The notes: generated from the letters alone by a model not told the origin. A stretch of 64,000 bases of DNA from Heterocephalus glaber (GCF_000247695.1 NW_004624751.1:28256674-28320673); one strand, 5' to 3'; counted from the stretch's first letter, positions 48,770-61,045 are shown. Numbers and translations: made by a program.

Positions 48770-50105
48770 TTTTTTTTAATTTTATTGATGTTCAAAACAT
48801 TTATGTTTTGTGTCATTTTTCTTACTTACATTGAAAATCAAGTAACATATAACTTAATCTATATGCTACTTCGTATAATTTACAAATGTGAATTTTCTTT
48901 TTGAGTGCTAAAATTGTGCAAGGTTTTAAAAAGATATTTTTCATAAAAATACCATCACAGTCTTCATTGTTTTTAAATTTCAAGTGCATACAAACACACA
49001 CATATATTAACAAGTGAAGAATGCCACACTATTGCAAAATAAGAGTCATGGTCAATTTCTAAAATTCAGATATTTTTGTTACGTATGGTTTTCCATTATT
49101 CACACTTTTTCTGTAAGGATGCTTAAAAGTGAGAGTATCACTTTTTAAAAATGAAAACTAGTTTAACAGTCTTTTTAAAATTCTTGGTTAAACTCAAACA
49201 TGAATTTAAAACTATACAATATTTAGAAAATTACAATTATAGCAATGCTCTAAAAATTAAAATGAGATATAGACTAGACAATAATAAACATTTACATTAT
49301 TTTCATCATCCTATTTTACTAATTAACAAGATAATCCTTTCAAGCAAAACTTAAAATAAGATATCAATAAAAATACAAGACATTCCTTTATGAGATGTTT
49401 TAAGAATAATACATTTCATTCAAGGGAGGTAATAGGCAGAACTGATAATGTTTCTCCAGACAATAGGTGCCTTCTTTATCTAGGAAATGCCTTCTTCCTT
49501 TCTAATCAGAAATGTTGGTGTTAAGAGGGGAACTATGAATTTAATTTATTTCTTAAATCTATATTGAAAAGCTAAAGTTAAAATTAAATATATTAATAAG
49601 CTGCCATTGATGAAAAAGAGAAAGCTTTGACCTAAAAATATGATGATTTAGTGTCTTCAGTGATTGATTATGACTTGGCTCTCCTTTTCCTTCATTTAAC
49701 TGATGGAGGTTGAGGAAAGAGCTTATTAACATTGCAAAGGAAAGCCTCAAAGTGTGCATTTAAAGTAATACTTAGAAGAAATGTAAAAATCTGAACCATA
49801 TGCTTTTTCCATAATTGCATATACATAACATGAAAACAATCTTAAATATCTTTCTATTTAACAAATTCAAAACATTTAACTATTTGATATTTTTAATTAT
49901 TCTAATGCCAGAAAGGATCAATTTTACATGTTTTCAATATTTGGCATACTAACATATACTTTCTGCAATGATATATTTAACGTTGTATTGTTTTTACTAT
50001 TTCTTTCCTAAATTCAGTTACCTCACTTTCAGTCTCTTCCTATGGTCATATAATCTTTTATTTTACTTTTATTTTAATTTTGAGCTGTCATTTCCTGGAA
50101 GATAA
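48770..50105. other. AT-rich stretch, nothing recognised
   Basis: No coding or repeat signature supported. Confidence 0.5.
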
Positions 50106-50109
50106 TGAT

Positions 50110-50348
50110 AACAGTAAGAGCCAATCTTTACATTGTGCTTTGTATTTACCAGGTACTTCCCCAAGCACTTTACTTCAATCAAATCATTTACTCACTGTTA
50201 TGAACCTACTTTTGTCTCTTTCATTTTGCCAGTGGAGAAATTGAAACATAGAAATGGTGAGCAATCTTCCAACTCAGCCAGCCAATAAACTGCTAAACTT
50301 AGGGTGAATATACGATGCCTGGTTGAGAGTCCATGTATTAAACCCCCT
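50110..50348 (-). repeat. MIR fragment (reverse)
   Basis: TTTACCAGGTACTTCCCCAA with GCACTTTACTTCAATC, then CCAGTGGAGAAATTGAAACA, then a segment ending GAGAGTCCATGTATTAAACC, follow MIR in reverse over nearly full length. Confidence 0.7.
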
Positions 50349-50468
50349 CACATTGCTACCTAGGTAATTTTTTTTTGTAAGGAAAAAAGGTCTAAAATGC
50401 CTTTTTGTTCCCTGGGTTATTTTATTGACTCATATATAATGATGTGCATATACAATAATGTGGGTATG

Positions 50469-50506
50469 GTGTGTGTATGTCCGTGTGTGTGTGTGTGTGT
50501 GTGTGT
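50469..50506. repeat. (GT)n microsatellite
   Basis: GT array interrupted by ATGTCC near its start, then pure for about 12 units. Confidence 0.95.
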
Positions 50507-50747
50507 CTAGTGCTTTCTTTTTGTTTAATTTCATTCTGATTTTTATGATGATTATTCATGTTTGAATTAGTGAAGGAAATTTTTGAAAGCTGGGCACTTT
50601 GCAGAATTTTGACTAAAGGAGTAGAGAAACAAGCTTGAGGAATTGAGCAGGCAGCTGCAACAGAAGAAAGGTGTGGCTGGCTGAATTCCTTTTCCTCACA
50701 TCTTCTTTGTTCTTTAAATTGGGTACACAGCCCTGCATGGTCTAGGG

Positions 50748-50828
50748 CAGTGGTGGTGAACCTATGGCACATGTGCTGCAGCCAGCTGTTTGATATCATT
50801 GAAAGGTCCAAAAGGCTCACCAGCCTTG
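50748..50828. mobile_element. 81-bp non-autonomous hAT-like element (MITE)
   Basis: The segment begins CAGTGGTGGTGAACC and ends GGCTCACCAGCCTTG. Reverse-complementing the end gives CAAGGCTGGTGAGCC, an imperfect inverted repeat of the start. The flanks GTCTAGGG (50740-50747) and GTCTAGGA (50829-50836) match at 7 of 8 bases. A CAG-type terminus and an 8-bp duplication are the signature of hAT transposons. It encodes nothing and would have depended on another element's transposase. The family is not identified. Confidence 0.7.
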
Positions 50829-50839
50829 GTCTAGGATAT

Positions 50840-51925
50840 GCGAAGGTTGGTCAGTTGGTCATCACCATCTGCAGCTGACTGTGATTATCACCTGCCAACC
50901 TCATTCAGAGCCCCACATCACCAGTCTGCAAGGATCACATTCTGTTGTCTTAAGTATCTGTAAGTTCCCTTCAGCCTGGGTGTCCTGGCCTCTCTGAGGG
51001 GTAGAATCAGATTCGCAACCCCCCCCTGAAGCTTGTCCATGACTTTGGGACTTGTTTTTACATCAGAGAAATCTGATGCTATGTTCAATCTTTACAAAAA
51101 TAACTGGGGATCAGCTCTATTGATTTCACCTAAAGTTTGTTGTATTTGAAACTGTTTTGCTAAGGTTGTGGGCTGAAGTTATAGATAACTCTTACTTTCA
51201 CTATAGACAGTTTTCTTGGCATTATATTCATTTTTTATTTTATCTGATATTAGGGAGCAGAATGGGGAAATTCTCCTGTACTCATTTTTTAGCCCATGGC
51301 AGAATGTCTTATGCCACCAAATACTTCAGGAGTGCTTATCAATGACTTCAAAATCCCCAATCTCAAAGATTTCTCTGAATGCATATATGGTATTTGATGA
51401 TGTTTATCTTAATTGGAAAGTCTGTTCTTGCTTAACAGCAGTAAGAACCATATCTCTTGTCTCTTCTGTCTCTGTAACTTTTCCCATCTTGATTTTTGTG
51501 TTCTTGTCCTGGCCTCTTCCTTCAATGCTAGAATTCTCTGGGCTCCTACCCCTGACTTTTTTGACTTGTGCATGGCTCTTTCCTTTAGGGATTTCACCCC
51601 TTCTCCTACAGGTGCTTCACTATGCTAGTAACTCCCCATCTGTGCCTTCTATCCTGCTTTGTCCTATGTTTATCCTACTGTTCTCAAGTATTTCACATTT
51701 CATGGTCCACAAGCACCCTTTGTTATGTTAAGAAGGGACTCAATTTTTCACTCCTTACAAACTTATTCCTTCTTTAGTTTATATCTTGTTTTATATTGCT
51801 TTCCTGTAAGTTAAGCAAACCAGAGACTGAGATTGATTTTTCATTTTTTACATCCTGTTCTTGTATGACCATGCCCTGTAGTTCCATCTCTGATGTCAAT
51901 GCTATTTCTTTCTTCTCTATATTAA
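50840..51925. other. Unrecognised stretch with a chance 171-residue frame
   Basis: 51216-51731 (+) is the longest frame in the window. It is rich in Leu, Ser, Phe and Pro because the strand is pyrimidine-rich, has a nearby overlapping frame of similar quality, and shows no family signature. L2-like pyrimidine-rich sequence follows directly, so this may be more of the same repeat. Confidence 0.4.
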
Positions 51926-51929
51926 TAAG

Positions 51930-52480
51930 CCACAGTGCCTTAGTTTAAGTCTTCATCAAATATCATTTGCTCTAATGTAATTATCTCCTCATTTGTCTCC
52001 CAGCATCCGGTCCTATACTCCTCTGATCCACTCCCTTTCCTGATGTTGGAGGGATCTTTCCAACATTCCAAATTGATCATGTCACTCCCAGGACTTACCA
52101 CTCCAACCTCTGAGTTTTCAGTTCTTTGCTGCAAGCAGACAGGTAGTAGTAATCCTTCATGATATTGTTTTAAAAATTAAGTAGGACAAATCTGAAATGC
52201 CAGGCTCACAATAAGTGCTTTAAAAATGTGCACACTTTCTGTGAATGCCCCATGTTCCTTTGTAGGGAGCTCCTTTCATGTTCTGAGCATACCATGTGCC
52301 CTTTCCCTCCATACCTCTGCAAATATTTCTTCCTAAAACTATTTCCCTGTTCCCTTCGACTGAATAATTTCTAGTCATCCCTTGGGTTTCATTTTATTGT
52401 CACTTCTTGACAGACAACATCTCTGACACCTGGATAGTGAATTCAGTGTCATTATTATGTGCTCTTAAAGCCTCTTCTAC
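51930..52480 (+). repeat. L2 LINE fragment
   Basis: TTGATCATGTCACTCCCAGG with CTTTCCAACATTCCAAA upstream is a recognisable diverged L2 motif. TCATGTTCTGAGCATACCAT, CCATACCTCTGCAAATATTT and CCTTGGGTTTCATTTTATTG follow in L2 order. Confidence 0.7.
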
Positions 52481-52571
52481 ATCCTCAATCTGCTGATTTC
52501 TTTAAGTCGATTTTGGGCATGATAAGAACCTTGCACAGTACCTAGCAAAAAAAGTCAGTCTCTCTCTCTCT

Positions 52572-52650
52572 GTTTTGAGACAATGTCTCATGGTGCAACT
52601 CAGGCTGGCTTCGAATTTGCAATCCTTCTGCCTCAGCCTCCAGAGTGCTT
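52572..52650 (-). mobile_element. B1-type SINE fragment (reverse)
   Basis: TTTTGAGACAATGTCTCATG, AACTCAGGCTGGCTTCGAAT and CTGCCTCAGCCTCCAGAGTG are the 3' half of a B1 in reverse orientation. The 5' half is missing. It directly follows a short CT run (52556-52572). Confidence 0.85.
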
Positions 52651-52654
52651 TTAG

Positions 52655-53050
52655 AGTGAAGGAGTAAGGGTAGAGAGCATAGGCTTTTATAAATTGGTCC
52701 ACATTATTTTTTCACTGTTAAATCTGGCTATTTCTTAATTTGCTGTAACACCGTGGCTTCTTCATTTACTATGCTTGTTAAGATAACTCAGCTCTATGTG
52801 CTTACAGTTGTAGCTGCTCTGATTTTCTGTAAAGTCTATATGGATCCAATAGATGGAAATGAACCTCTGCCTGCTCTGTTTCATTACTCATAAATTTCTT
52901 CTGCTATAGTGCTTTCTTACAGTAGTGAAGTTATTTGCTTACATTTATAAGCAAATAAATATCCAGTTTACCTAACTACCTGGCTATTTTGCAAGCTTTT
53001 TTTATTATTCATGTTCCATCTTCAGTACCATGCTGGCTATTCTCAAATGC
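52655..53050. other. Unrecognised stretch
   Basis: Nothing recognised. Confidence 0.45.
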
Positions 53051-53054
53051 TGGC

Positions 53055-53515
53055 TCCCCTCCTCATCCTCTGCCTTCCTTTGCCTTGCCCTGTGCTCTGG
53101 AAGGCTGACTGTGGACCGCATATCTGGGCTCGACTCTCTCTGGCTGCCCAGTGGGTCCAGCTAAGGGGAGGCATAAACAGGAGGTGGTGGCCCCAGATGT
53201 GGACTCAGCTGCTGCTTCCTACCTGCCTGTAGAGCTAGTGACTTCTAGGACCACAGTTTTTTGGGGGCATTCCCTGCCAACACTCTCATGGCTATAGATC
53301 CAGCCAGACTCTGGTTATCACATTCCTTCCTCATGACTCTCCACACCTAAGAGTAATTAACACCTTACTAGATATCCCTGTTTCTAACCTTAGAGATCTA
53401 GGAAATCCATTGTTGGTTTTTTAAATGTTGCCTAGACCTCTATAAAAAGTCTATAAAAATTTACTTCTAAATCCCACCTGAGAATTTCCACCTTTTACCT
53501 GGTGATATTATGCAT
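53055..53515 (+). repeat. Ancient GC-rich interspersed repeat, family uncertain
   Basis: GCCCTGTGCTCTGGAAGGCT with GACTGTGGACCGCATATCTG, CTCTCTGGCTGCCCAGTGGG, a GGAGGCATAAACAGGAGGTG segment and the following CT-rich part follow the motif order of an old dispersed mammalian repeat. The GC content stands out against its surroundings, and a 73-residue frame here is not a gene. Confidence 0.5.
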
Positions 53516-53519
53516 GACA

Positions 53520-56500
53520 GGCACACAGAACACTATTAAGTAATAGTTTATCAACTAAACAAAGAAAATGGATGAATGCTTTGTTTGCTCAGCCTATCCT
53601 TCTTCAGTGAAAATCTTTTCTTTACCTTAGTAATCTAACCTGCCAAAAGTGGTAAGATTAGTAGTCACTAATTATGGAACACAGTACAATAAATAACTAA
53701 ATCATTTCCTTAGAACAAAATAATCTCCAACTTTTCACATTCAGTAGTACTTTTGCTTCCTTCATAAAGCTATGCAAATCCTATGAAACATGCTTGATTT
53801 TTTGAGAGAGGAAACAGTAACATTTTGCTATTTGGGATTCATGTAAGGGGGGTACAAAGTGGTAGAAGAGAAAAGGGTATTATGTTTGCCGGTAGGTAGT
53901 TAGTGTTAGAAAACAAGATATGGTGATTTTTAGAATAAAGTGAATCTATTGAAGGTTATCTTTCAAGCTGTGTATCTTCTAAATCTATTACATTAAAATG
54001 TATTCACATGGGTAGGTATTTCACAAGAACTGTAAATTATAACACAGTAGGGTATTAGATCAGCTTATAAACACAAGTAAATAATTGCTTACAGAGAGCA
54101 ACCAGAGAAAGAAGAACATGAAAAGATCAAGAAAATGTGATAAAAGAGAAGCAGTTCCTAAAAAAATCACTACAACCTAAAACACAAATGAAGGAAAACA
54201 CAAATGAAGGGAACTGTTTCCTGGAAAAATTGAAGGCTTACTTTAAAAAATGCTTAAGATATTTAGATTTTAATGTTTAGATTTACATGGTTTAGATTTT
54301 TAATTTTTTTACCCTAAAAGATGACCTTAGTGTTCTATAGTCTAACATAGAATGACTATTCCAAAAGTGAAAACTAATGCTTCTGACTGTTTGGATGACA
54401 TAGTAACCTAACATATTTCGGTATAATTTTCTTATTTTTAGTAATTGAAGATAGTTGTTGAGAGTGAAAGAGTTACTACTACTGCAAATAAAATTTGTAA
54501 GTAGATTTATTTTTAGTTCACAGATTGAATTTCTATATCATGGTATTTATATTAGAGAGGGAGGAACAGTGCATTTTCCAAATAAAATATTTAAAATGTT
54601 TGTCAAGGAAAATACCATCTCCCAAAGCCCAATATAAATATAACAATATAGATATTTTATGTCACAATCACCACTTTATAAAGAATGTCCCCAGGAGTGA
54701 GAAGACATTTATCTACTATTTTTCTTTTATCTCTCTTTCTCTTAAATTTCTACTCTGTAGGCATCTCCTCTGGATAAGATTTTAAGTGAAAATTATATTT
54801 TACAATTATTGTGTACTGTTCTTGTTACCAGTGAGACGATATATTAACTGAGGTAACTTCAGTAGAATACAACTTGTTTGAAAGATTCATAGAAAATAAT
54901 TAAGTAAGTTGGCATTAAATTATCTTTTTAAATGAAAAGTTGTACAAGTTAGATTACTCTAATCAGGAAATAAGCATACAGATTTAGATATTTTGGAAAG
55001 AATAGGATTGTGCTGAGTTAATATTTGCCAGAGAAAGCTAATTAATGGATTTCAGGAATCTTGTCTAGTTCTTCCTAAGATGATGTGAGGTGAATAAACC
55101 TACCAGTTTTAAAGGTGATCACATAATAGTTTATAGATTGACATGGCTGTTAGGAAGGTTAAATTTTCTTCCACTAGTTTTGTTTGTTTTTTGTTAAGTT
55201 TCTTTATGCCATACTGTATTGTACAATGTGTTCTCTGACAATCATTGAGTCATTGGTACACTCAGGCAAACAGACCATGAATTCACACCATAAATACAGG
55301 TACATGCTCACATTCACACGTGTGTAGATGTAGGTGTTCTGACTCTGAGGGAAGCGATTTCAAGCTCTCCTGTGTAGGATGTTTTCATGCTCAGCCGTCA
55401 GAATGCAGTGCATTAAAGATCCTCAGAGTGGAGCTCAACCACAGCCAACGGCACAGGCTCCCAGGGCCCTTCCACCTTGGTGCAAGGTCATTCAAATTCC
55501 CTCCCTCTGTTTCTCTCTCTCTCTCTCTTTTATCCAATTGGGAATTCAACAATACAATCTTGTGTGGAGTCTTCAGACTATACCATTAGCTTATTGAGCA
55601 ACTGCACCTGCTTTTAAATTTTAATGATGCATTTTTAATATGATAAATGTAGTATACTTGAATGGTTTTATATGCAGGTTGGATAAACTATGATTTTTGT
55701 TACTCTTCAAATATTATTTTCTGAATAATTGTAAGGCTTATATAGTTAGAGATATGCCTGTGGCTTAAAAAATGACTGCTCTTCTGTCCCAATGAACAGA
55801 AAGTAAATGTTGGGAACAAATCTTTTAAGGATGTTAAAAACTGAGGCATTTTAACTTAGAATTGAAAATACTAAAGCAAAAAATACTCTTACTAATAGTG
55901 TTTAAGGAAACTTTAGTTTACTGAAACAATATAAGGATGGCATGCAGATGTTACCATAGAAACTGTTTGGAACTCCATTTTTCCATGGCTTGAAGAAATA
56001 GAATTTGGAGAAGGTTTGATATGGTCATTACCTGATTAAAACAAGAAATCACCTGGAAATCAGATTTATTTAAAAGTTGGGATCTCCTTGCACATCCTAG
56101 ACACCTTTAATCTTGCAACTCCACAGGGAACTTACAATGACCCAAAGGAGAGATGGGAAGAAATAGTTCTATTTTTTCTTTTTTCAGAGGCTATGCTATT
56201 TAATCTGCAAAGTGAGGTGGGCGATTGGGGTGGGGGATTGAGGCCATTTCCCAGGTAATTAAAAAAGTTCTTTTAAATTACCTCAATTATCTGGATATTT
56301 CACAAAAAGAAAAGAGATTTGATTTCAATTCATGGGATATTAAACTAATTTCTGTAGTTTAGTTTATGTTTTTAGAAACTTTGCGAACACAACTATTTTT
56401 AAGCTTGCCATTTCTTTGTAAATATGTTTCTGTAGAAGTGGTCTGTATTTCTCGAATGAGTAGCATTCTTCCTTGGCTTTCTTTGAAATGTTTTTCTGTT

Positions 56501-57375
56501 CTTTCTAATATGACATTAAACATACATTTTGTTTCTGTGTGGCTCTTTTGGAGCATTTCACATAATTTAAAAATGTATAAGTGGCTATAACTTGAAACAA
56601 TCATCTTAAAATAGTTTTTACTAAAAGGTAATTGTAGAGGGATCAGATAAATAGCATTAGTGTTTTCTGTAAAGAAGCATTAGAAAAATCACTTTAATAA
56701 ATCTAATATAGTATTATGATAGTTATAAAAAATAGCTCAATTTAATCTTGGCACTCTCATAAAACATAACACAACGTCTAATTGAGCTTCTCAAGCTGAA
56801 TCCTGAAAATACACAGAGTGCGCAGGGTCTAACATCAGAATCACTCATGCCTTTGCAAGGTTTAGGATAATATAAGCAATTATAAGAGAAAAAGGCCAAT
56901 ATATTCAATTATTATGCAGAAATAGATTGAGAACATAAAGTTCATATGGATAAGAATCTTGCATATTTGGTTGGGAAAAATTACTGGAGAGTGCACTGGT
57001 TTTTATGACCAAAGAACAATAATTTGTTTAGCCCAACAGTGGTAAGTTGCCATTATATAGTTGCCATATATAGCCACTCCTATATCTTTCCCTCTTAAAC
57101 AGAATTTGGCAATGGTTCAGAATGAACTAAACCTTGAAGTTAATTTAATAAATCACATAAACCACAAAAATAGAAGGAACCAAGAAATTAGAAAGAAACA
57201 ACAGACAGTGTGATGAATGTCACACATCAAACAACAATAATATTGCAGTTTGCAAGGTATTAACCAAAAATAATTTCTGTAACTATTTAGATTATATTTA
57301 GAAGCATGTATTGTACATTTAAGTTAATTCATCAGTCTTGGAAACTACCTAGCCTTAGAAAACAAATTAACCTTG
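53520..57375. other. Long AT-rich stretch, mostly unrecognised
   Basis: Contains a two-copy 16-bp tandem repeat (AAAACACAAATGAAGG) at 54179-54210 and a short CT run at 55511-55528. 55270-55500 is GC-richer, with two overlapping frames of 72-89 residues and no recognised domains. Confidence 0.45.
54179..54210. repeat. Two-copy 16-bp tandem duplication
   Basis: AAAACACAAATGAAGG is repeated exactly, side by side. Confidence 0.9.
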
Positions 57376-57379
57376 TAGC

Positions 57380-57545
57380 AAAGGCTGCAGTAGAGAGGAG
57401 CAGCGGAGGGAGTATCCTCCTGCTATCGAGATCTGGCTCTAGTTGTGCTTAGGAGCAAACACCATGTGTGGGCTTCCTTTCTTTCACTTAGGTTTGGACT
57501 CAGTGATGCTAAGATTCCTTTCAGCTCTAACATTCCTTGAAAATG
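57380..57545 (+). repeat. MIR3-like fragment
   Basis: GGTTTGGACTCAGTGATGCT followed by AAGATTCCTTTCAGCTCTAA and CATTCCTTGAAAATG matches the 3' end of the MIR3 family. Confidence 0.6.
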
Positions 57546-57589
57546 AAGACCTTTAATCATTAGCCAGTATTATATTTGATCACCTGTGG

Positions 57590-57712
57590 TGGAAGTTATT
57601 CCCATTAGACTATGAATTCTTTCACATCAAAGGCTAACATTTCATTTCAGCATCCTCAGAGCTTAGCACAATGCCTGGCACATAGTTGAAACTTAAAAAG
57701 ATATGATGAATA
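57590..57712 (+). repeat. L2 3' end
   Basis: TAGACTATGAATTCTTTCAC, CAGCATCCTCAGAGCTTAGC and ACAATGCCTGGCACATAGTT are the L2 3' terminus in good condition, ending in an ATGATGAATATG run. Confidence 0.75.
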
Positions 57713-57714
57713 TG

Positions 57715-58425
57715 TGCAAAGGTATGTTTCTTTTGATAAATGCAAACACACAGAAAATATTGCTCTGCAGATACTTGCGGAGGCAACTCAGAGGAGCACA
57801 TCACGCCTCCTTTTCACTGTGCAGAAGAGTAAGATGTATTCTTTATTAGGAATAATAAAATTTGCACTGCTAATTCATGCACACAGAGGCCTTTAAAAGA
57901 ATGGACTCCAGAAAACATCATAAAGACTATGATTGATAAACACTTTATAGAGACCATGGATGAGGTTACGCTTTGGAGGAGAGGTAAAGATGAAATTCTA
58001 GGGACTGTGTGTACCCTGGCCTCTTTGTGGAGATTACTAATGTGGGTGCATTTTGCTCCTGTGTGCTTTGGACATTAATTTACTAGAAACTGAACTGAGT
58101 CCAAAATCTATTTCTATTCTGGCAGTGTGGCATGCCAGAGCTTTTTTTCTTTATGTACTTTTGGCATATGTTCAATTATAATTAATTCTTAAAAATAATA
58201 TTTTAGTTCCACTCTGGTTCGAAGAAATTAAGTCTCACCAATAGTTATTTGTACAAATAAGGACTTAAGCCATGCCTAAAGAGCAGTGAAAGTCAAGCCT
58301 GATTTTGGAGCAGTGGTTAGAGGAGGTAAGGACTGTCAAGAACAACAAAGGGATCCAAAAGTCACCTACTTCTATCTGCAACATAATATAATTCAATATA
58401 AATATGCACAACATATACTATTGCC
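57715..58425. other. Unrecognised stretch
   Basis: No coding or named repeat signature supported. Confidence 0.45.
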
Positions 58426-58429
58426 TGAA

Positions 58430-58562
58430 ATTACATTTTTATTTGCTTCCTTTTGTGTTTTCAATATCAACTATTAGAATATAGCTCATTTCTTTTCTAT
58501 TGTATCCTCAGTGCCTTGTGTGCAGTGACTACTAAATAAGAATTTACTGAGTAAATGAATAC
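58430..58562 (+). repeat. L2-like 3' end
   Basis: TAGAATATAGCTCATTTCTT and TATCCTCAGTGCCTTGTGTG with a GAGTAAATGAATA end follow the L2 3' terminus. Confidence 0.55.
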
Positions 58563-58564
58563 AG

Positions 58565-59000
58565 TACAGTAATTCTTCAATAATCTATGAAATATCTACT
58601 ATGTGCAGTGCTGTTCTAGTGAATTGTTGGATTAAAAAAATCATAAGAATGCTCAATGATGTAAAAAAGTGATCTCCCAAGTCATTTTTAGTAGTTAGAG
58701 AAGTGTAAAAGACAGTCTATAATGAAATGCAGAAGTAGCATGTTATTTTCAAGTCTTATTGTAAAATGCAGACACATTGTTGCACAAATTTATTATTTTC
58801 TGATAAAGGAGTTGAATACACAAGAGACTCTCATCCTTCGTGACAGATGTCTTCACATAGGCATGATAATATAAAGTGACTACAAACCAAGATGCGATAG
58901 TAGATGAGAGATAGTAAATGTTAAGATCATGTGGCAGTGAGGATAGAGTTTTGCCTTGATTGGCTTTGAGGTCTGCCCCAGGGATTGGTAGCATATGTTT
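58565..59000. other. Unrecognised stretch
   Basis: CTACTATGTGCAGTGCTGTTC near 58600 is MIR/L2-like but too short to call. The rest is unrecognised. Confidence 0.4.

Positions 59001-59003
<3 letters not shown>

Positions 59004-59051
<48 letters not shown>
59004..59051. repeat. (GT)n microsatellite
   Basis: About 22 GT units followed by a single AT step. Frames reading Cys-Val through it are artefacts. Confidence 0.97.
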
Positions 59052-59052
<1 letters not shown>

Positions 59053-59260
59053 TGGAGGGAGTATCATGGCCTTGCAGACCATTGTCCCTCGCCCCTTCTG
59101 CTCTGGCCGTCTTCTGCTCTGCTTCCCAGATCAATGAACTCAGCAGCTTTGCTCTGCCATGCCCTTCTGCCTTGGAGCCAGCTGAACCCAGCCTGAAACA
59201 GTAAGCCATGTTAAACCTGTCCTCTTTTATTTTGTGAATCTTTTGTATTGTGTCCAGGGG
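59052..59260 (+). mobile_element. Possible partial MaLR-type LTR
   Basis: GCCATGCCCTTCTGCCTTGG, CCTGAAACAGTAAGCCATGT and TTAAACCTGTCCTCTTTTAT resemble the 3' half of a MaLR LTR. The 5' half would be missing or replaced by the GT array. Confidence 0.45.
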
Positions 59261-59399
59261 CAGGAGCAGATAGCGAAGAATCTTCTTTGACTAGAGTGAA
59301 AGGTGCAAATGGAAAGTAATTTAGAGATTAGTATAAATACCATTATGAAGATCCTTAAAGTAGGGGTATTTGTTCCTGATTGAATAGAAAAAAGAGTAG

Positions 59400-59790
59400 C
59401 TTAATAAAGGTGATATTTTAGGAAAATGATTCTAATAGCAGTTTTTAGAATCATTTGGAATGTTGGGGGAAGTCTGAAACTTGACTGGGCATTTAAGAGA
59501 TGATTATAGTAATTCACGTATTTGCTCATAGGACACAATTGAATAGTCAGAATGGAAGAAGATAGCATCCAAAGGATATTATAATAGAAGGAATCAGGTT
59601 TTAAAGTATCTAGAGGAGAATGAAAGGACTGATATGTCAAAGGTGATTAGGTTTTGATACAGAGCAACAAGGAGAAGAACAAAAGTGAATACTATATCTA
59701 TTGATGTAGAAGTGTAGAAGGAGAACTGGTTTTGAGGGAAAAGAAAAAGTTTGGTTTTTAGGTAGACAGAGCTGGAGTCACTTAGGCAAA
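59400..59790 (+). repeat. Ancient interspersed repeat, family uncertain
   Basis: GATTATAGTAATTCACGTAT, GAAGAAGATAGCATCCAAAG and a GTTTTTAGGTAGACAGAGCTG end follow the motif order of the repeat also seen at 28150-28365. Confidence 0.35.
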
Positions 59791-59977
59791 CCTAGCTGCT
59801 ATGTTTGCAACTGATTTATTCAATATTATTTATGGAGAACCCACCTCACACTAGATAACATGCTAGGCATAAGAAATGCAACAGCGAAAAAAGAAATTGA
59901 TGTTCGTTGTTTCCAGGGAAGGAGGTTATGTTCAGCTCTACTCCTCAGCTCTTTGGGGTAATGAAAAGTAAACTGGG

Positions 59978-59979
<2 letters not shown>

Positions 59980-60008
<29 letters not shown>
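59980..60008. repeat. (GA)n microsatellite
   Basis: Pure GA run of about 14 units. Confidence 0.95.
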
Positions 60009-60009
<1 letters not shown>

Positions 60010-60012
<3 letters not shown>

Positions 60013-60575
60013 GTATCTATGATAAGATGGACAACATGTATTAAAGCTTGAAGCAAGAGAGAGCCTGACCAATCGAGGGCATAGTTTTGAATGATTGGAC
60101 TATGCCCAGTGGTGTGTTCTTTTCCATTCAGAATGTTTTGGGATCTTCACCTTGGCATGAATCAGTCTAGTCCACAAAAAGTGAATCTGTTTCTTAGGTA
60201 GAAATTGCAGTGAGTACACTGAGTAAAAGCATAAGTGATGGAAATACTAATTTACATAAAATAAATAAATAGCTCCAAATATTCTCAATCAAGAAGAACT
60301 TAGTAAATCATCAATATTTTTCATAGAATTGGTACTATGTGGCCTCTTGACTATTTATAGGTTCTATTTCATCCAATATACTGGGAGAAACTAATAGAAT
60401 CTTCTGTTCTTGAGAAAGGTAAATTCCACACAATATCACATGATATACTGATATAGGGAGGGAAACACTAAGCTGTAATTGGGATCCAAGAACATTTTAG
60501 AAAGCAAGAGACTGAAATCTCAAATTATTGACCTCCCTTAAGTTAGAGAAACCCATTGATGTGGATATAAGTGGT
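60010..60575. other. Unrecognised stretch
   Basis: No coding or repeat signature supported. Confidence 0.45.
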
Positions 60576-60582
60576 TAATATC

Positions 60583-61045
60583 TGTCTTACTTTTCTCATT
60601 GCTGGGACAAAATACTCAATATCCACTAGGATGAAAAGGGTTATTTCAGCTTGTAAAGGTTTCATTCCTAGTCAGCTGGCTCCAAGGCAGGGTCACATGA
60701 GGGGTATGCCCACAGAGGGGCATGGCGAAGAAGAAACAGTCCATGGCATGGTAGGAAGAAGGCAGAGTGGAAGAAAGCAATAGCAGCCATCCAACCTACC
60801 TTTCTCCTTATATTCCATCCAGGCTACAAGACTGTTGGTTGGTGCCACCTACACTCAGAGTGGGGCTTCTGTCTTCATTAAATCTATTCAGCCACATTCA
60901 GAAGTATGCTAAACTTATTAGCGGACTAATTCAATACAACACCCCTTAATCTTGGTATCACATCCCTATGATCATGCCACCTCCCAAAAGCCCCACCTAT
61001 GAGCATGTGAGGTTTTGAGGGAACATTTAGATACAAGCCATAACA
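60583..61045 (-). mobile_element. MaLR-type solitary LTR (reverse) with 5-bp duplication
   Basis: On the minus strand it begins TGTTATGGCTTGTATC and has CCTCAAAACCTCACATGC, TAGGTGGGGCTTTTGGG, a CTGAAATAACCCTTTTCAT 3' region and a GAGTATTTTGTCCCAGCAAT end. On the plus strand the element runs TG...CA. The flanks ATATC (60578-60582) and ATATT (61046-61050) agree at 4 of 5 bases, as expected for the 5-bp duplication of ERVL/MaLR integration. It is full length, with no internal region. Confidence 0.8.

Noticed and set aside
48770..48830. Possible very short L1 tail (TTTAATTTTATTGATGTTC).
   Set aside because: Resembles the L1 3' end only over a few T-rich bases, and no target duplication was found.
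50422..50820. 132-residue minus-strand frame.
   Set aside because: It runs through the GT microsatellite and the hAT-like MITE. The HTHTHT run is the repeat read as protein.
51216..51731. 171-residue + strand frame, the longest in the window.
   Set aside because: Its composition follows a pyrimidine-rich strand, it has no family signature, an overlapping frame is equally open, and L2-like sequence adjoins it.
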